Assembly: GCF_016097555.1 (NCBI RefSeq)
Contig: NC_054706.1
Location: forward strand, 23,844,350-23,908,349
DNA from: Gigantopelta aegis
Taxonomy: Eukaryota; Mollusca; Gastropoda; Neomphalida; Peltospiridae
DNA: 64,000 bases
Reading direction: 5' to 3'
The position numbers were made by a program, and so were the translations under genes. This document shows, in pieces, positions 53,777 through 63,900 of this stretch (the first letter of the stretch is position 1; every line of letters starts with the position of its first letter). Below the pieces are notes generated by a model. The model was not told where the DNA came from. It saw nothing but the letters and a program-made list of their open reading frames with translations, and did not search any database.

Positions 53777-56700
53777 TTAGTCATTGTATCGAGCCGGTGC
53801 TTTGATCGTGCGACCTGATCTGGATCTTTTTAGTTCACTGTCACATGGAGCATGCACGTTTGAGTTTACATTGTCAGTAGGGGGTTGACTAGTGATTTGT
53901 TTGGGTAGTTCATCACGTTGCTTTGGTAGATCAAATATTACAAGTTTCTTGACAGTGATGTTCTCTGCACTTTTCCTTGGATATGACTTAACAACATCGG
54001 AGTATTTGAGTAGTGACATCTCTCGGAGCTGAGATCTGTTTCGGCGTAGTGTACTGCCACCGGCAGTAATAACAAGGTATGCTCTGGGCGAGTTGTCGTC
54101 TTGCTTGAGGATTTTGCCTGGAGTCCATGCCTTGGTTGCATGGTCCAGAATGCGTACCGGTTGACCTGGATAGAGTTTCGGTAGGTCGGTGGGCAATGAA
54201 TGTTTATCGTGGTAGAATTTCATGGTTTCTTGATCTCGTGATAGAGCGTTTCTCTGCTCTGCAGTGGTGAGGTTTGTTTCTTGTCTAGATGGTAATGTTG
54301 TCGATATGGTTCTCCCGAACAGTAGTTCGCCTGGCGACGGTGCATTTGACGATGCAGGTGTTGCTCGAAAATGTAGTAGCGCTTTGTCGATATCTTGATT
54401 GTTTTTCAAGCATTTGATGATGATGTGTTTTACTGTGCCGACCATTCGCTCAGCAAAACCATTGGACCTGGGGTAATGCGGTGATGATGTTAACAGTGTG
54501 ATTCCCCATTCTTGGGCAAAATCGCGGAATGGCTGTCCTGTGAACTGTGGACCATTATCACTTATTATGGAGTCTGGTTTACCGAATATAGCACACAGAG
54601 ATTTCATTTCACGAGCTACCGCACTGCTCGTCACTGGGGTGGTAATCTGCTTTACGAACGGGTACTTCGAGAAGTAGTCTGCAACAACGAGATAGTGCTT
54701 GTCTTCTATCTGGAATAAATCTGTTCCTAGCTTCTTCCATGGAGCTGTTGGAATTTCGTGTGGCTGTAATGGTTCTGGAGCATTTTGGGACTGCAATTCC
54801 TGGCAAAAGGAACAACTTTTGACAAGTCTGTCAATGTCATTATTGATCAGCGGCCAATATACGGATTCACGAGCGAGTTTCCGTGTCTTCTCGATTCCTT
54901 GATGAGAAGCGTGTAATTGATTGAGAATATCTCCTTGTAGAGATTTTGGAATCAGAACTTGTCTCCCTTTGAATAGTATTCCATCTTCCACTGCTAGCTC
55001 GTCTCTGTATGACCAGTAGGGACGAATGGCTTGAACAAGTAATTTCAGGTTGTCTGGCCATCCTGTGATGATGACTTCTTTCAGAATGTTCAGTTCTGGA
55101 TCGGCATTGGTTTCTTTCTTCAATTCTTCTTGTTTGAGACTGCCAAAATTGATGAGATCCAATTTGATATCCATGTTGTCTACTCGGACGTCTAACTCAA
55201 CTTCTTTGTTGTTCGCCGGGTTTGGTAGTGATAGTGTATCAGCTAATGTCATTTCACTGCCTGGTCGGTAAATCAGATCAAAATCATAACCCGTCAGCTT
55301 CAGCAACATGCGTTGAAGACGTGGAGGGGCACGATTTAGTGGTTTCTGATGTATCATCACAAGTGGCTTGTGATCAGTGATTACAACGAATCTGCGACCG
55401 TAGAGGTATGTGTGAAATCGCTGAATTCCATGCACCAGGGCTAGTGCTTCTCGTTCGATGTTTGAGTAAGACGACTGCGTTGGCGTCAAGGATTTGGAAG
55501 CAAATGCTATTGGCCTGTCTTGTAGCAGTGCTGCACCCAGTCCTTTGAGAGATGCATCGACCTCGAGTGTTAGGGGTTGTTCAACGTTGTAATAGGCGAG
55601 ACATGATTTTTCAGTCACCAGAGTCTTGAGCTTGTCTAGACATGCTTGGTGATTGGAGTCCCAGAGGAACAATACGTCTTTCTTCAGTAGTTCTCTCAAT
55701 GGTTTTGATTCTGCGCTGTAATTTGGAATATACGAGCTCAGGTACGTCATGAGACCTAAGAAGCGTTGTAAATCTTCTTTCGTCTCTGGGGTAGGCATCA
55801 TTTTGATGTCGTTGACTTTGGCAGGATCAGGGATGATACCATGGTCGGTATACATGTTCCCGAAGAATTCGATTGATGTTTTTTTGATAAAACATTTGTC
55901 CGAGTTGAAAACCAGACCTTTTTCTTTCGCTCTTTCCATCAGCATGGTTAGATTGTGGTCGTGTTCTTCTTCTGTTTCTCCGCAAACACACACGTCATCG
56001 GTGATACCGACGGTACTTGGCAAACCTTCGAGTATCTCTGTCATGTGCTGTTGAAAGATGTCTTGGCTAACTGATAGCCCAAACGGTAATCTTGTCCAGC
56101 AGAATCTTTCAAATGGCGTTCTGAAGGTTGTGAGGAGTTGACTGGATTTGTCGAGATGTACAGACCAATAACCTGCCTTGGCGTCCAGTTTTGAGAAGAA
56201 TTTTGCCTTTGCAAATGTCGGATTGATTTCTTCCAGTGTTGGTATCTTAGTCGGGCATCGTCTAAGAGCTTGGTTTAGTCGAAAAGGATCGAGACACACT
56301 CGGATGGATCCATCTTTCTTTGTGACGTATGTTATCGACGAACACCAATCTGTATGCTCATTGACTTTTCGTATGACTCCTGATTCTTCTAACTTCCCAA
56401 GTTCAGCCTTGATCTTGTCTTTAAGATGTATGCTGCACTTCCTGGGAGGATCACAGTATGGCTCTGCATCTGTTTTTAAGTACAGTTTTGCTGTTCCTTC
56501 AAAATTGCCAATGTTGTCAAACTGCTGTGGGTATATCTTCTTCAGGTCATTCACGGAATTATATGATTTTGACATTTGAAGAGTATCACACTCGCAGTTT
56601 ATTGTGACTAATTTTAGGATTTCACATGTTGGTAATCCTACGATTGCTGGACCTGGCACATCCACGACATAGAAAAGAGATTCATGGTATTTAAAGTTAT

Positions 56701-57823
56701 TGAACTGGCATTTCAAATTGATAGTTCCTACACATTTGATTTGTTCGCCGTTGTAAGCTGAAAGCGTTACGTTTTGTAGTGGTTCAAGAATTTCACCGAA
56801 TGGCTTTTCACCGTACATCTGCCTGTACGTTCGAATAGGTAAGGTATTACCTGAAGCGCCGATGTCGATTTTTAGTTTCAAGTTGTGCGTTCCTGTGATA
56901 TTTGGTGCTTGAATTTTCAGTGTTGTGAAGGCATTATCACGTGACATTTTGTCGACTGTATCCATGCACTTGTCTGATACTGTGATTGAGTGGTAGGTCA
57001 GAGAGTATTCTTCACTGTCAGACAGTTCTTCAGCTTTAACTTCGTTGAATTCGCGGTGATTATGTGAACGTTGATGAGGCTGACGACTTTTAGATCGTCC
57101 TCGTCGGATGTTCGGCTTTTTGCGGTTTTTAGTTTTACGACACATTTTCGACCAATGTCCTTTGGCACCACACGAATTGCATGTGTCGTGATAGGCTGGA
57201 CATAATTTGAACTTGTGCTTCAAACCACAATCAGAACACATTTTGAGTTTGTGTTTGAATTCGAATATATTTTCAGATTTTGGTGTGTGCAAACCTTTAA
57301 CTTGTTGGTGTCCTGCACTGATTGCTTCGTATCGTCTTCCTTCATCTAATGCGCGTGCAAGATCATAACCTTTAGGTTGGCCTAGTAGGTCATGTTGGAA
57401 GGATTCGAATGGTGTACTTGCTATGAGAAGTTCAAGAATTCGTTCTTGCAGTTCCGGATTCGAAAATTCGCATTTTAAGGCTAATGTTTTACAACGAGTG
57501 ACAAACTCATCTACACTTTCAGTGCTTTTCTGGCGAAACTGCATAAGTTCTAGTCTATATACTCTGAAGTTGACTTGCAGCTTTAACTGCTTCTCAAAAT
57601 ATTCCCATAGGCTGTTTGGGTTATCGAGTTCGTCATTTGACAGACCAGAAGCATTTAATCTACGAAGTCCATCGTTACCAATTCCCCGTTTTATTTTCAG
57701 AGCAATCTTTACTGGTTCGGTAATTTCTTCATCTGCACAGTATAACTGTATCGTTTGTTTGAATAAACTAAATGTTTCCCCAACGTCGGTTGATGACCAA
57801 TCCATTAATGGAATTCGCGCCAT
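53777..57823 (-). CDS. Gag-pol polyprotein of the Ty3/gypsy element (1348 aa, single frame)
   Basis: Gag-like N-terminus (about 1-200) is followed by a CCHC zinc knuckle (CNSCGAKGHWSKMC) and a basic stretch (about 210-260), then an aspartic protease region (GASGNTLP, about 325). Reverse transcriptase follows (FSKLDAKAGYWSVHL, LPFGLSVSQDIFQQ, about 460-640), then RNase H (LEVDASLKGLGAALLQ, ITDHKPL, about 730-830). Integrase has an HHCC zinc finger (HASHQGIEKTRKLA, CSFCQ) and a catalytic core with ISDNGPQFTGQPF and SPHYPRSNGFAERM (about 950-1170). Gag and Pol share one frame with no shift, as in several Ty3 lineages. The Mag/K02A2.6-like group is plausible, but the clade is not certain. Confidence 0.93.
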   Translation of the reverse strand: MARIPLMDWSSTDVGETFSLFKQTIQLYCADEEITEPVKIALKIKRGIGNDGLRRLNASGLSNDELDNPNSLWEYFEKQLKLQVNFRVYRLELMQFRQKSTESVDEFVTRCKTLALKCEFSNPELQERILELLIASTPFESFQHDLLGQPKGYDLARALDEGRRYEAISAGHQQVKGLHTPKSENIFEFKHKLKMCSDCGLKHKFKLCPAYHDTCNSCGAKGHWSKMCRKTKNRKKPNIRRGRSKSRQPHQRSHNHREFNEVKAEELSDSEEYSLTYHSITVSDKCMDTVDKMSRDNAFTTLKIQAPNITGTHNLKLKIDIGASGNTLPIRTYRQMYGEKPFGEILEPLQNVTLSAYNGEQIKCVGTINLKCQFNNFKYHESLFYVVDVPGPAIVGLPTCEILKLVTINCECDTLQMSKSYNSVNDLKKIYPQQFDNIGNFEGTAKLYLKTDAEPYCDPPRKCSIHLKDKIKAELGKLEESGVIRKVNEHTDWCSSITYVTKKDGSIRVCLDPFRLNQALRRCPTKIPTLEEINPTFAKAKFFSKLDAKAGYWSVHLDKSSQLLTTFRTPFERFCWTRLPFGLSVSQDIFQQHMTEILEGLPSTVGITDDVCVCGETEEEHDHNLTMLMERAKEKGLVFNSDKCFIKKTSIEFFGNMYTDHGIIPDPAKVNDIKMMPTPETKEDLQRFLGLMTYLSSYIPNYSAESKPLRELLKKDVLFLWDSNHQACLDKLKTLVTEKSCLAYYNVEQPLTLEVDASLKGLGAALLQDRPIAFASKSLTPTQSSYSNIEREALALVHGIQRFHTYLYGRRFVVITDHKPLVMIHQKPLNRAPPRLQRMLLKLTGYDFDLIYRPGSEMTLADTLSLPNPANNKEVELDVRVDNMDIKLDLINFGSLKQEELKKETNADPELNILKEVIITGWPDNLKLLVQAIRPYWSYRDELAVEDGILFKGRQVLIPKSLQGDILNQLHASHQGIEKTRKLARESVYWPLINNDIDRLVKSCSFCQELQSQNAPEPLQPHEIPTAPWKKLGTDLFQIEDKHYLVVADYFSKYPFVKQITTPVTSSAVAREMKSLCAIFGKPDSIISDNGPQFTGQPFRDFAQEWGITLLTSSPHYPRSNGFAERMVGTVKHIIIKCLKNNQDIDKALLHFRATPASSNAPSPGELLFGRTISTTLPSRQETNLTTAEQRNALSRDQETMKFYHDKHSLPTDLPKLYPGQPVRILDHATKAWTPGKILKQDDNSPRAYLVITAGGSTLRRNRSQLREMSLLKYSDVVKSYPRKSAENITVKKLVIFDLPKQRDELPKQITSQPPTDNVNSNVHAPCDSELKRSRSGRTIKAPARYND

Positions 57824-57930
57824 TTTAATGTCGCTTTTGACACTCGTGTTTCGTTGACCGATTGGCGATTTAATCGAGCAATAAGAATGTCAGTGGGTTT
57901 ACACTTACAACTGTGCGAGAAATGGTTCGT

Positions 57931-57948
57931 TTCAACAAGCTGCCACCA
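57931..57948 (-). other. Primer-binding site
   Basis: TGGTGGCAGCTTGTTGAA begins right at the inner edge of the 5' LTR. TGG matches a tRNA CCA end. The tRNA species was not determined. Confidence 0.7.
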
Positions 57949-58109
57949 TGTTATATTTTCTAGTTATTTGTTGGTTGACTAAATAAACATATTAAGTCAA
58001 AGCGTGGTAACAGAAGATCATGTGTATTGCCATGTGGTTGGTCAACTACAAAAGTGGGAATCATATAAAACTGAGGATTCAAATAATACGAATGGTGATT
58101 ATGATAACA
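57949..58109 (-). repeat. 5' LTR of the Ty3/gypsy element
   Basis: 161 bp, paired with 53430-53590. Ends 5' of the ACACT duplication. Confidence 0.93.
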
Positions 58110-58114
58110 ACACT

Positions 58115-59740
58115 GGCCATAGTTATAAGACAGTGTAAAACATTATGGTAAGTTGTAAGTAGGCCTAGTTGTTACTTAATAATTACGCATTTCCATTCGC
58201 CACAAAAACTGTTTAAAACTTGTAAAATTTGAAGGAATCGACAGATATTTTAAAATATAAATTAATTTTAAAACTAAGACATTTCCACCCTCCCCCTCCC
58301 AGTAGCCCGCCGGGTTTACGTCATGGGCGAAACTGGTTGCCCGGTTGTGAAATCTGGTAGCCCCGGGCGTCCGGGTACGGAATTTTTCCAACCCTGCATT
58401 TACTGACTTGGCAAGGTAAAATTTTATCAAAGCTGTATTTGAGTCAATAGAACCTCTTTCTCAGAGTTTTTCTAAAAGGTAGCCTACTTTCCGAAGGCCA
58501 AACATGAACAGTAAAAAATGTCTGTGATAGAGTCTGTAACCGACTTTCCAACGTTTGACTGTTTCATCATAATCCGTGTTGTAATGTTATACGAATACCA
58601 CTTGCACTGACAACATCCAGAAACAAAACAAAAGTAATATTATTCAAGGGAAACGTATCGCTTGCAACCTTTTTCAAAAACTAAAAAATCTTATCTTCTT
58701 GTCCTATTTCTGCTAAATTAGAGTAGTTTATTAGAAACAGTTTTAATAAATAAAATAAAAAAATGCTTTTTGAAATCTTTCTGAATCGTAAATATTATTA
58801 ATTGCAGCTGCAGGTGTCGTGGAAACTTTTGTTTCTTTTTTTGAGTCTCTATATCTAATATGAAAACTTTGCAGCTTGATATAATGTCTTTCCTTCGCTG
58901 CTGACAAGTAAAGGAATACTTCCCGCACGGCGCTTGCCTTGGTACTTGAAAGTTCCATCTCTCATTCGTGGCAAGAATTCTGTATTGTAATTCATCTTCG
59001 GGGTGTTCTGTTGACAACATAACGCAATGGCTTCACTTCATCCTCACGTGATATTTATAATAAAATAAATAAAATGAATGAATGAAAGAAAGAAAGAAAT
59101 AATGGGAAAAGAAGGAATGACACAAAAATGCATCAGTTATTTGGTTTCAAACAAAGGCCAGAATATGAATAAATTCATGATCAATGTCAATATAACGATT
59201 TTAAAATTACATTAAAAGGTGTAAACAGCTGTACAAAGATAAAACTATCACAAGTGCATTTAAAGAGACTTTCCTGAGTTTGCTGCCATTGTAAGATATT
59301 TCTGATGAAACTGACAGATGGCAGAATATTGGAAACAAAGATAGAATTTCCTCTCTGTAACATCGCACTAGGTGATGAGTTCCATTATTTAGTTCACTGT
59401 CACCACGACGCGAACGAAAGAAGTACATATCTAAAGCAATATATTTTTTTTACACTAGACTCAACACCCAGCTATGTAACGCCAAAATATCAAATATCAA
59501 GAAATTATGCACGTTTATTAATTTGATTAACGATGTGTTTAAAAACATTTATCTGTCGTGAGTTCTTGTTTGTAAGTTTGACTATATTACATGTATATTA
59601 TTGTGTTCATTTATGAATTTGATTAACGGTGTGTCGTATATGTATTTATTTCATTATTTGTAGGTTTGATTATATTATACATATATGCGGTATAATTGCT
59701 GCTGCAGTGTTTGTTAACAACCTCAAATGTAACACCGATG
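58115..59740. other. Unannotated intergenic DNA
   Basis: Two overlapping open frames exist at 58880-59020 on the minus strand, but neither has a recognised domain or splice context. A decayed family D-like stretch lies near 59080-59240 (AATGAATGAATG, then CATGATCAATGTCAATATAA). Confidence 0.4.
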
Positions 59741-59752
59741 GTGTTTCGGGTG

Positions 59753-59854
59753 TTAAAGTCTAGACTTTAATAAAGTCCAGACTTTAACGTCATGGCAACA
59801 CCATTCAAATAGCATTACATTAAAGTCTGGACTTTATTAAAGTCCAGACTTTAA
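59753..59854. mobile_element. Double-palindrome element
   Basis: Two 35-bp arms (59753-59787 and 59820-59854), each itself palindromic around TAAAGTCCAGACTTTA / AAAGTCTAGACTTT, and inverted with respect to each other. GGGCCC follows near 59868, as at the hairpin of 19059. Confidence 0.65.
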
Positions 59855-59869
59855 GTTTTATAAGCACGG

Positions 59870-60775
59870 GCCCTGTTCTATAAATTTGATTGTTTATACA
59901 TTGTTTATCACTTGTTTATACATAATTACTAAAGTTTAAAACCGCCTTCGAGCTGACATGAACGTCCTGATATAACACAATTAATTCAATAATTGGATAT
60001 TACGGGTAATCATATTATAACCACCTGCCGACACCTGCCAACCTAAGCCACTAGGTTCGTTAGAGTCGATATACATCATAACCAATTTATAACTCTATTC
60101 TGATGAAAGTTTGTAAACGTGACATGAGTACAGTTGCGTATACATCACATAATTAAAATTATTAGAATCAATAACACCTGTTATTACGTATGCTACATAA
60201 AATATTTAGACGTCAAGTCTTTCTCAGTTAAATAAAAGATGGATCAATTTTCAATGTCTCGTTGAAGTAATATAGCCATCTGCTATCTTTAGACTGCATG
60301 TTTATTACTAGTAAATACATGAATATGAAAGAGAAACAGTAGTGTATTAATCTTTCGAACTATTATGATTATAATATCGACTTGTTAGTAATTGTAACGT
60401 CCTCTTAAAAAGCGTGGTGTTTGAACATCATTTCACTCGCTTGGAATCAACCGACGTTGCAGTACGTAGTGTTCAACAGTCGTAAGGTAAATAGTATATT
60501 TTCATAAGTAAATTTTGCTTTGTTTTGTTTAGTAATTAAACAACAGTATTTTTTATACAACGTTAATTTTGTTTAATTACATCTTTAAAGTTACTGTTTC
60601 AAATTATATATCGTGAAAAATAAAATCAAACAAGAGTTCGTCGATTTTAAATGTTTTATTTATAATTATTTTACTTACAGAAAATGTGTTTTTTGTTTGT
60701 TTGTTTGTTTTGTTTTTTGTGTAGAATATGGAACCAATCTACGTTCATATAATTTTTAAATGCTTCGTTATCTTT
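59870..60775. other. Unannotated intergenic DNA
   Basis: AT-rich, nothing recognised. Confidence 0.4.
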
Positions 60776-60834
60776 GTCTGTTTTGTTAACGACATCACTA
60801 GAGAAAATAATTATCGGCTATTGCACGTAAAACA
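60776..60834 (-). mobile_element. SINE tail 2 fragment
   Basis: CTGTTTTGTTAACGACATCA, AATTATCGGCTATTGCACGT. Ends only. Confidence 0.6.
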
Positions 60835-60971
60835 CTGAAACAAAAAAAAAGCGTATTAAAAAAAAAAAAAAAAGTCAGAAAGAAAAAGAAAACAAAATGA
60901 GAAAGATTTGTGACAAATAAATCATTCAAATAGACGACGCCCCCGGATTACAGTAAAAATTATATTTTATG

Positions 60972-61094
60972 AAAGTTTGTTTTGTTTAACGACCACTAGA
61001 GCACACTGATTTATTAATCATCGGCTATTGGATGTCAAACATCGGCTATTGGATGTCAAACATTTAGTAATTTTTGACACAAGTCTTAGAGAGA
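60972..61094 (-). mobile_element. SINE tail 2 fragment with a 21-bp duplication
   Basis: GTTTGTTTTGTTTAACGACC, then CATCGGCTATTGGATGTCAAA twice in tandem, ending at CTTAGAGAGAAA where the minisatellite begins. Confidence 0.8.
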
Positions 61095-62400
61095 AATAAA
61101 TACTACGTTTCGTTAAAGTCGCAGACACTGGTTTGAACGAGTGAAAATAGACACTGCGTTTGGTTAAAGTCGCAGATCCCAGTTTGAACGAGTGAAAATA
61201 GACACTACGTTACGTTTCGTTAAAGTCGCAGACCCCAGTTTGAACGAGTGAAAATAGACACTACGTTACGTTTCGTTAAAGTCGCAGATCCCAGTTTGAA
61301 CCAGTGAAAATAGACACTGCGTTTGGTTAAAGTCGCAGACCCCAGTTTGAACGAGTAAAAATAGACACTGCGTTTCGTTAAAGTCGCATATCCCAGCTTG
61401 AACGAGTGAAAATAGACACTACGTTACGTTTGGTTAAAGTCGCAGACCCCAGTTTGAACGAGTGATAATAGACACTGCGTTTCGTTAAAGTCGCAGATCC
61501 CAGTTTGAACGAGTGATAATAGACACTACGTTTCGTTAAAGTCGCAGACCCCAGTTTGAACCACTGAAAATAGACACTACGTTTCGTTAAAGTCGCAGAC
61601 CCCAGTTTGAACTAGTAAAAATAGACACTACGTTACGTTTCATTAAAGTCGCAGACCCCATTTTAAACGAGTGATAATAGACACTGCGCTTCGTTAATGT
61701 CGCAGACCCCAGTTTGAACCACTGAAAATAGACACTACGTTTCGTTAAAGTCGCAGACCCCAGTTTGAACGCGTGAAAATAGACACTACGTTACGTTTCG
61801 TTAAAGTCGCAGACCCCAGTTTGAACGAGTGAAAATAGACACTGCTTTTCGTTAAAGTCGCAGACCCCAGTTTGAACTAGTGAAAATAGACACTGCGTTT
61901 CGTCAAAGTCGCAGACCGCAGTATGAACGAGTGAAAATTGACACTGCGTTTCGTTAAAGTCGCAGACCCCAGTTTGAACGAGTGATTATAGACACTGCGT
62001 TTCGTTAAAGTAGCAGACCCCAGTTTGAACGAGTGAAAATAGACACTACGTTACGTTTCGTTAAAGTCGCAGACCCCAGTTTGAACGAGTGATAATAGAC
62101 ACTGCAGACCCCAGTTTGAACCACTGAAAATAGACACTACGTTACGTTAAAGTCGCAGACCCCAGTTTGAACGAGTGATAATAGACACTGCGTTTCGTTA
62201 AAGTCGCAGACCCCAGTTTGAACCACTGAAAATAGACACTGCGTTTTGTTCAAGTCGCAGACCCCAGTTTGAACCACTGAAAATAGACACTGCGTTTCGT
62301 TAAAGTCGCAGACCCCAGTTTGAGCGAGCGAAATTAAATACTACGTTTGGTTAAAGTCGCAGACCCAAGTCCGAACGCGTGAAAATAGACACTACGTTGG
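61095..62400. repeat. Minisatellite, 51/56-bp unit, about 25 copies
   Basis: The basic unit holds CGTTAAAGTCGCAGACCCC, AGTTTGAACGAGTGAAAAT and AGACACTGCGTTT. A longer variant has an extra ACGTT (CACTACGTTACGTTTCG). Copies differ by point changes (CAGACC/CAGATC, GAGTGA/CACTGA) and the two length types are interspersed. No open frame crosses it. Confidence 0.95.
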
Positions 62401-62727
62401 TTAATCTACAATCCTGTAAGACACCAGGATAAAGTTAAAATACAGTGAAATAAGAGTCTGTGGTCGACGTTGAAACGGGAGAATACCCCGTAAAACTAGA
62501 CTAGAGCTTGTCTCTATAACCATTACTTTTTAGAGGTACGCACGTTTTTAGAATGAAGAAAAATGCTTTTTTTTTTATGGCATTACAAATTCTAGGATTA
62601 CTATAAACACTTGACATGGATATTCTAAGCAATACGATATAAGTAATATCTGATTTCAATTATCAAAAGCGGCTTTAATAGTGAAAAACACGCCGTAGTG
62701 TTTAAAAACTAGGGTCTGTCACTTTAA
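62401..62727. mobile_element. TTAA MITE, copy 3 (left end replaced by the minisatellite)
   Basis: TTAATCTACAATCCTGTAAG to AAACTAGGGTCTGTCACTTTAA, matching copies at 5600 and 24574 internally (TATCAAAAGCGGCTTTAATAG). The outer left end is missing and the minisatellite abuts it. Confidence 0.75.
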
Positions 62728-62836
62728 TGCAGGTTCGAGCACGCTGTCCTGGGTAGACATCTCGGCTGTCAGTGCCGACTGCCCAGGATGCAGGTTGAAC
62801 TATTTTATTGTACATTTTACCCAGATATCCCTGAAG

Positions 62837-63431
62837 ATGTTGTCCCTGGTTGGCGTTTTGTGTCTGTCGACAGTGCTGCTTGCTCACCCATGTGAGAGAG
62901 AAAAGCGAGGTTAGTGAACGAGTTCTTTACTGTTTTATATAAAACCACCGAATTAAAGGGACTGTCCCGAGTTTTCAGCCCGATCAAGTCTTCCGTTTGT
63001 TCTCACAATAACGTAAACACACAAAGTAAATACAATGCAGTATACGTATAAATGCATTTGGAATGATCTTTGGCCGAATTATTTCAAATTCCCTTTGACC
63101 GTTGGAAAAACAAATAAAATCGTACGTATGAAATGATTTTAGACAAACATCGATATTGGTGAGATACTGCAAAACATTACGATGCACAGAAATGCATTAA
63201 TTATAGAGATATTCATATTCTAAGAAAGGAAATGTAAGTAAATTGCAATTTTAATAATGTAAAAATATTTTATTTGCCGAACACCTTTAAAAAGGGCTAA
63301 AAACTCAGGACTGTTCCTTTAAGGATGGACGGGCAATTGGCGTATCCAGTGTTTTACATTGTGGGGTGGTGGTATACTGTCTATTAGTCTATTATGTTAT
63401 AGGGCGACAAGAAAATATAAAAGATGGTTGA
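62837..63431 (+). CDS. Candidate tiny secreted peptide gene (two exons, speculative)
   Basis: ATG at 62837 opens MLSLVGVLCLSTVLLAHPCE, which looks like a signal peptide. Its exon ends at a plausible donor (GAG/GTTAGT) at 62909. An acceptor (ATGTTATAG) at 63402 leads in phase to a short tail (GRQENIKDG) and a stop at 63431, with AATAAA at 63589. The EKR just before the join could be a prohormone cleavage site. The frame is open upstream of the ATG, no homology is recognised, and the intron is mostly a TTAA MITE (62953-63322). In another frame the second exon encodes MVEEKRCAWAGYNLHWDRVD and more, so which frame is used, if any, is unclear. Confidence 0.22.
62953..63322. mobile_element. TTAA MITE, related family (370 bp)
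   Basis: TTAA on both sides; ends AGGGACTGTCCCGAGTTTT and AAAACTCAGGACTGTTCCT (inverted repeats of about 25 bp). The subterminal TTTCAGCCCG word is shared with the other TTAA MITEs. Confidence 0.82.
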
Positions 63432-63588
63432 AGAAAAGAGGTGTGCTTGGGCAGGGTATAACCTCCACTGGGACAGGGTGGACCAATGGAAAGACGAACT
63501 CACGTTCGGAGTGAGTGCGACGTATATACTGGAAATCCTGTTACGTACTGAATATGGAAGAGGAGAATGTCAATGTTAATTTTGTCGT

Positions 63589-63594
63589 AATAAA
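63589..63594 (+). terminator. Possible poly(A) signal
   Basis: AATAAA followed by a T/G-rich CTGTTTTGTTCTGTTCTG stretch. Supports a transcript end on the plus strand, gene uncertain. Confidence 0.3.
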
Positions 63595-63714
63595 GATCTG
63601 TCCTGTTTTGTTCTGTTCTGTTCTGATATCCAAGATCCACACCCGGACACGATGTTTCCTCCAATATTAATATTTATTACTGAACGAGGGCCGTACCTAG
63701 ACAGACTTTAAAAC

Positions 63715-63900
63715 ACACAACAGCGAAATCCCCCAAACCCCCACAACCCCCCAAAACCCCCCAACAAAACAAACAACAAGAACAACAAAAACACCCAAAC
63801 AATCCAGAAAAAACACATCATCACTACAAACAAACTAAAACAACAACAACAACAACAAAACCCCAAAGGAAACAAACAAACAAAAAGAACAACGCACCAA
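63715..63900. repeat. Low-complexity C/A-rich tract
   Basis: Runs of CCCCAAA and AACAACAAC. Its reverse-strand frame is an artefact. Confidence 0.85.

Larger units (their letters stand above)
53430..58109 (-). mobile_element. Ty3/gypsy LTR retrotransposon, about 4.7 kb, looks whole
   Basis: Two LTRs (53430-53590 and 57949-58109) bracket one long gag-pol frame. A perfect 5-bp target duplication ACACT flanks it (53425-53429 and 58110-58114). The LTRs begin TG and end CA. Next to the 5' LTR is a primer-binding site starting TGGTGGCAGC, and next to the 3' LTR a purine tract AGAAAGGGAGA. The LTRs seem to differ at only about one position, so the insertion is young. Protein order (protease, reverse transcriptase, RNase H, integrase) is that of Metaviridae. 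Confidence 0.95.

Noticed and set aside
55050-57857. Plus-strand open frames of 70-144 codons
   Set aside because: They are antisense shadows of the gag-pol frame on the minus strand.
58718-59020. Coding-like frames on the minus strand (e.g. FLPRMRDGTFKYQGKRRAGS)
   Set aside because: Two frames overlap, no family is recognised, and no convincing donor or acceptor supports either.
61095-62400. CRISPR-like regular repeats
   Set aside because: The units are contiguous, there are no unique spacers, and the context is animal DNA. It is a minisatellite.
62741-62792. Hairpin resembling a microRNA precursor
   Set aside because: Only a stem of about 11-13 bp (GTCCTGGGTAG / CTGCCCAGGA) with a large loop; too weak.
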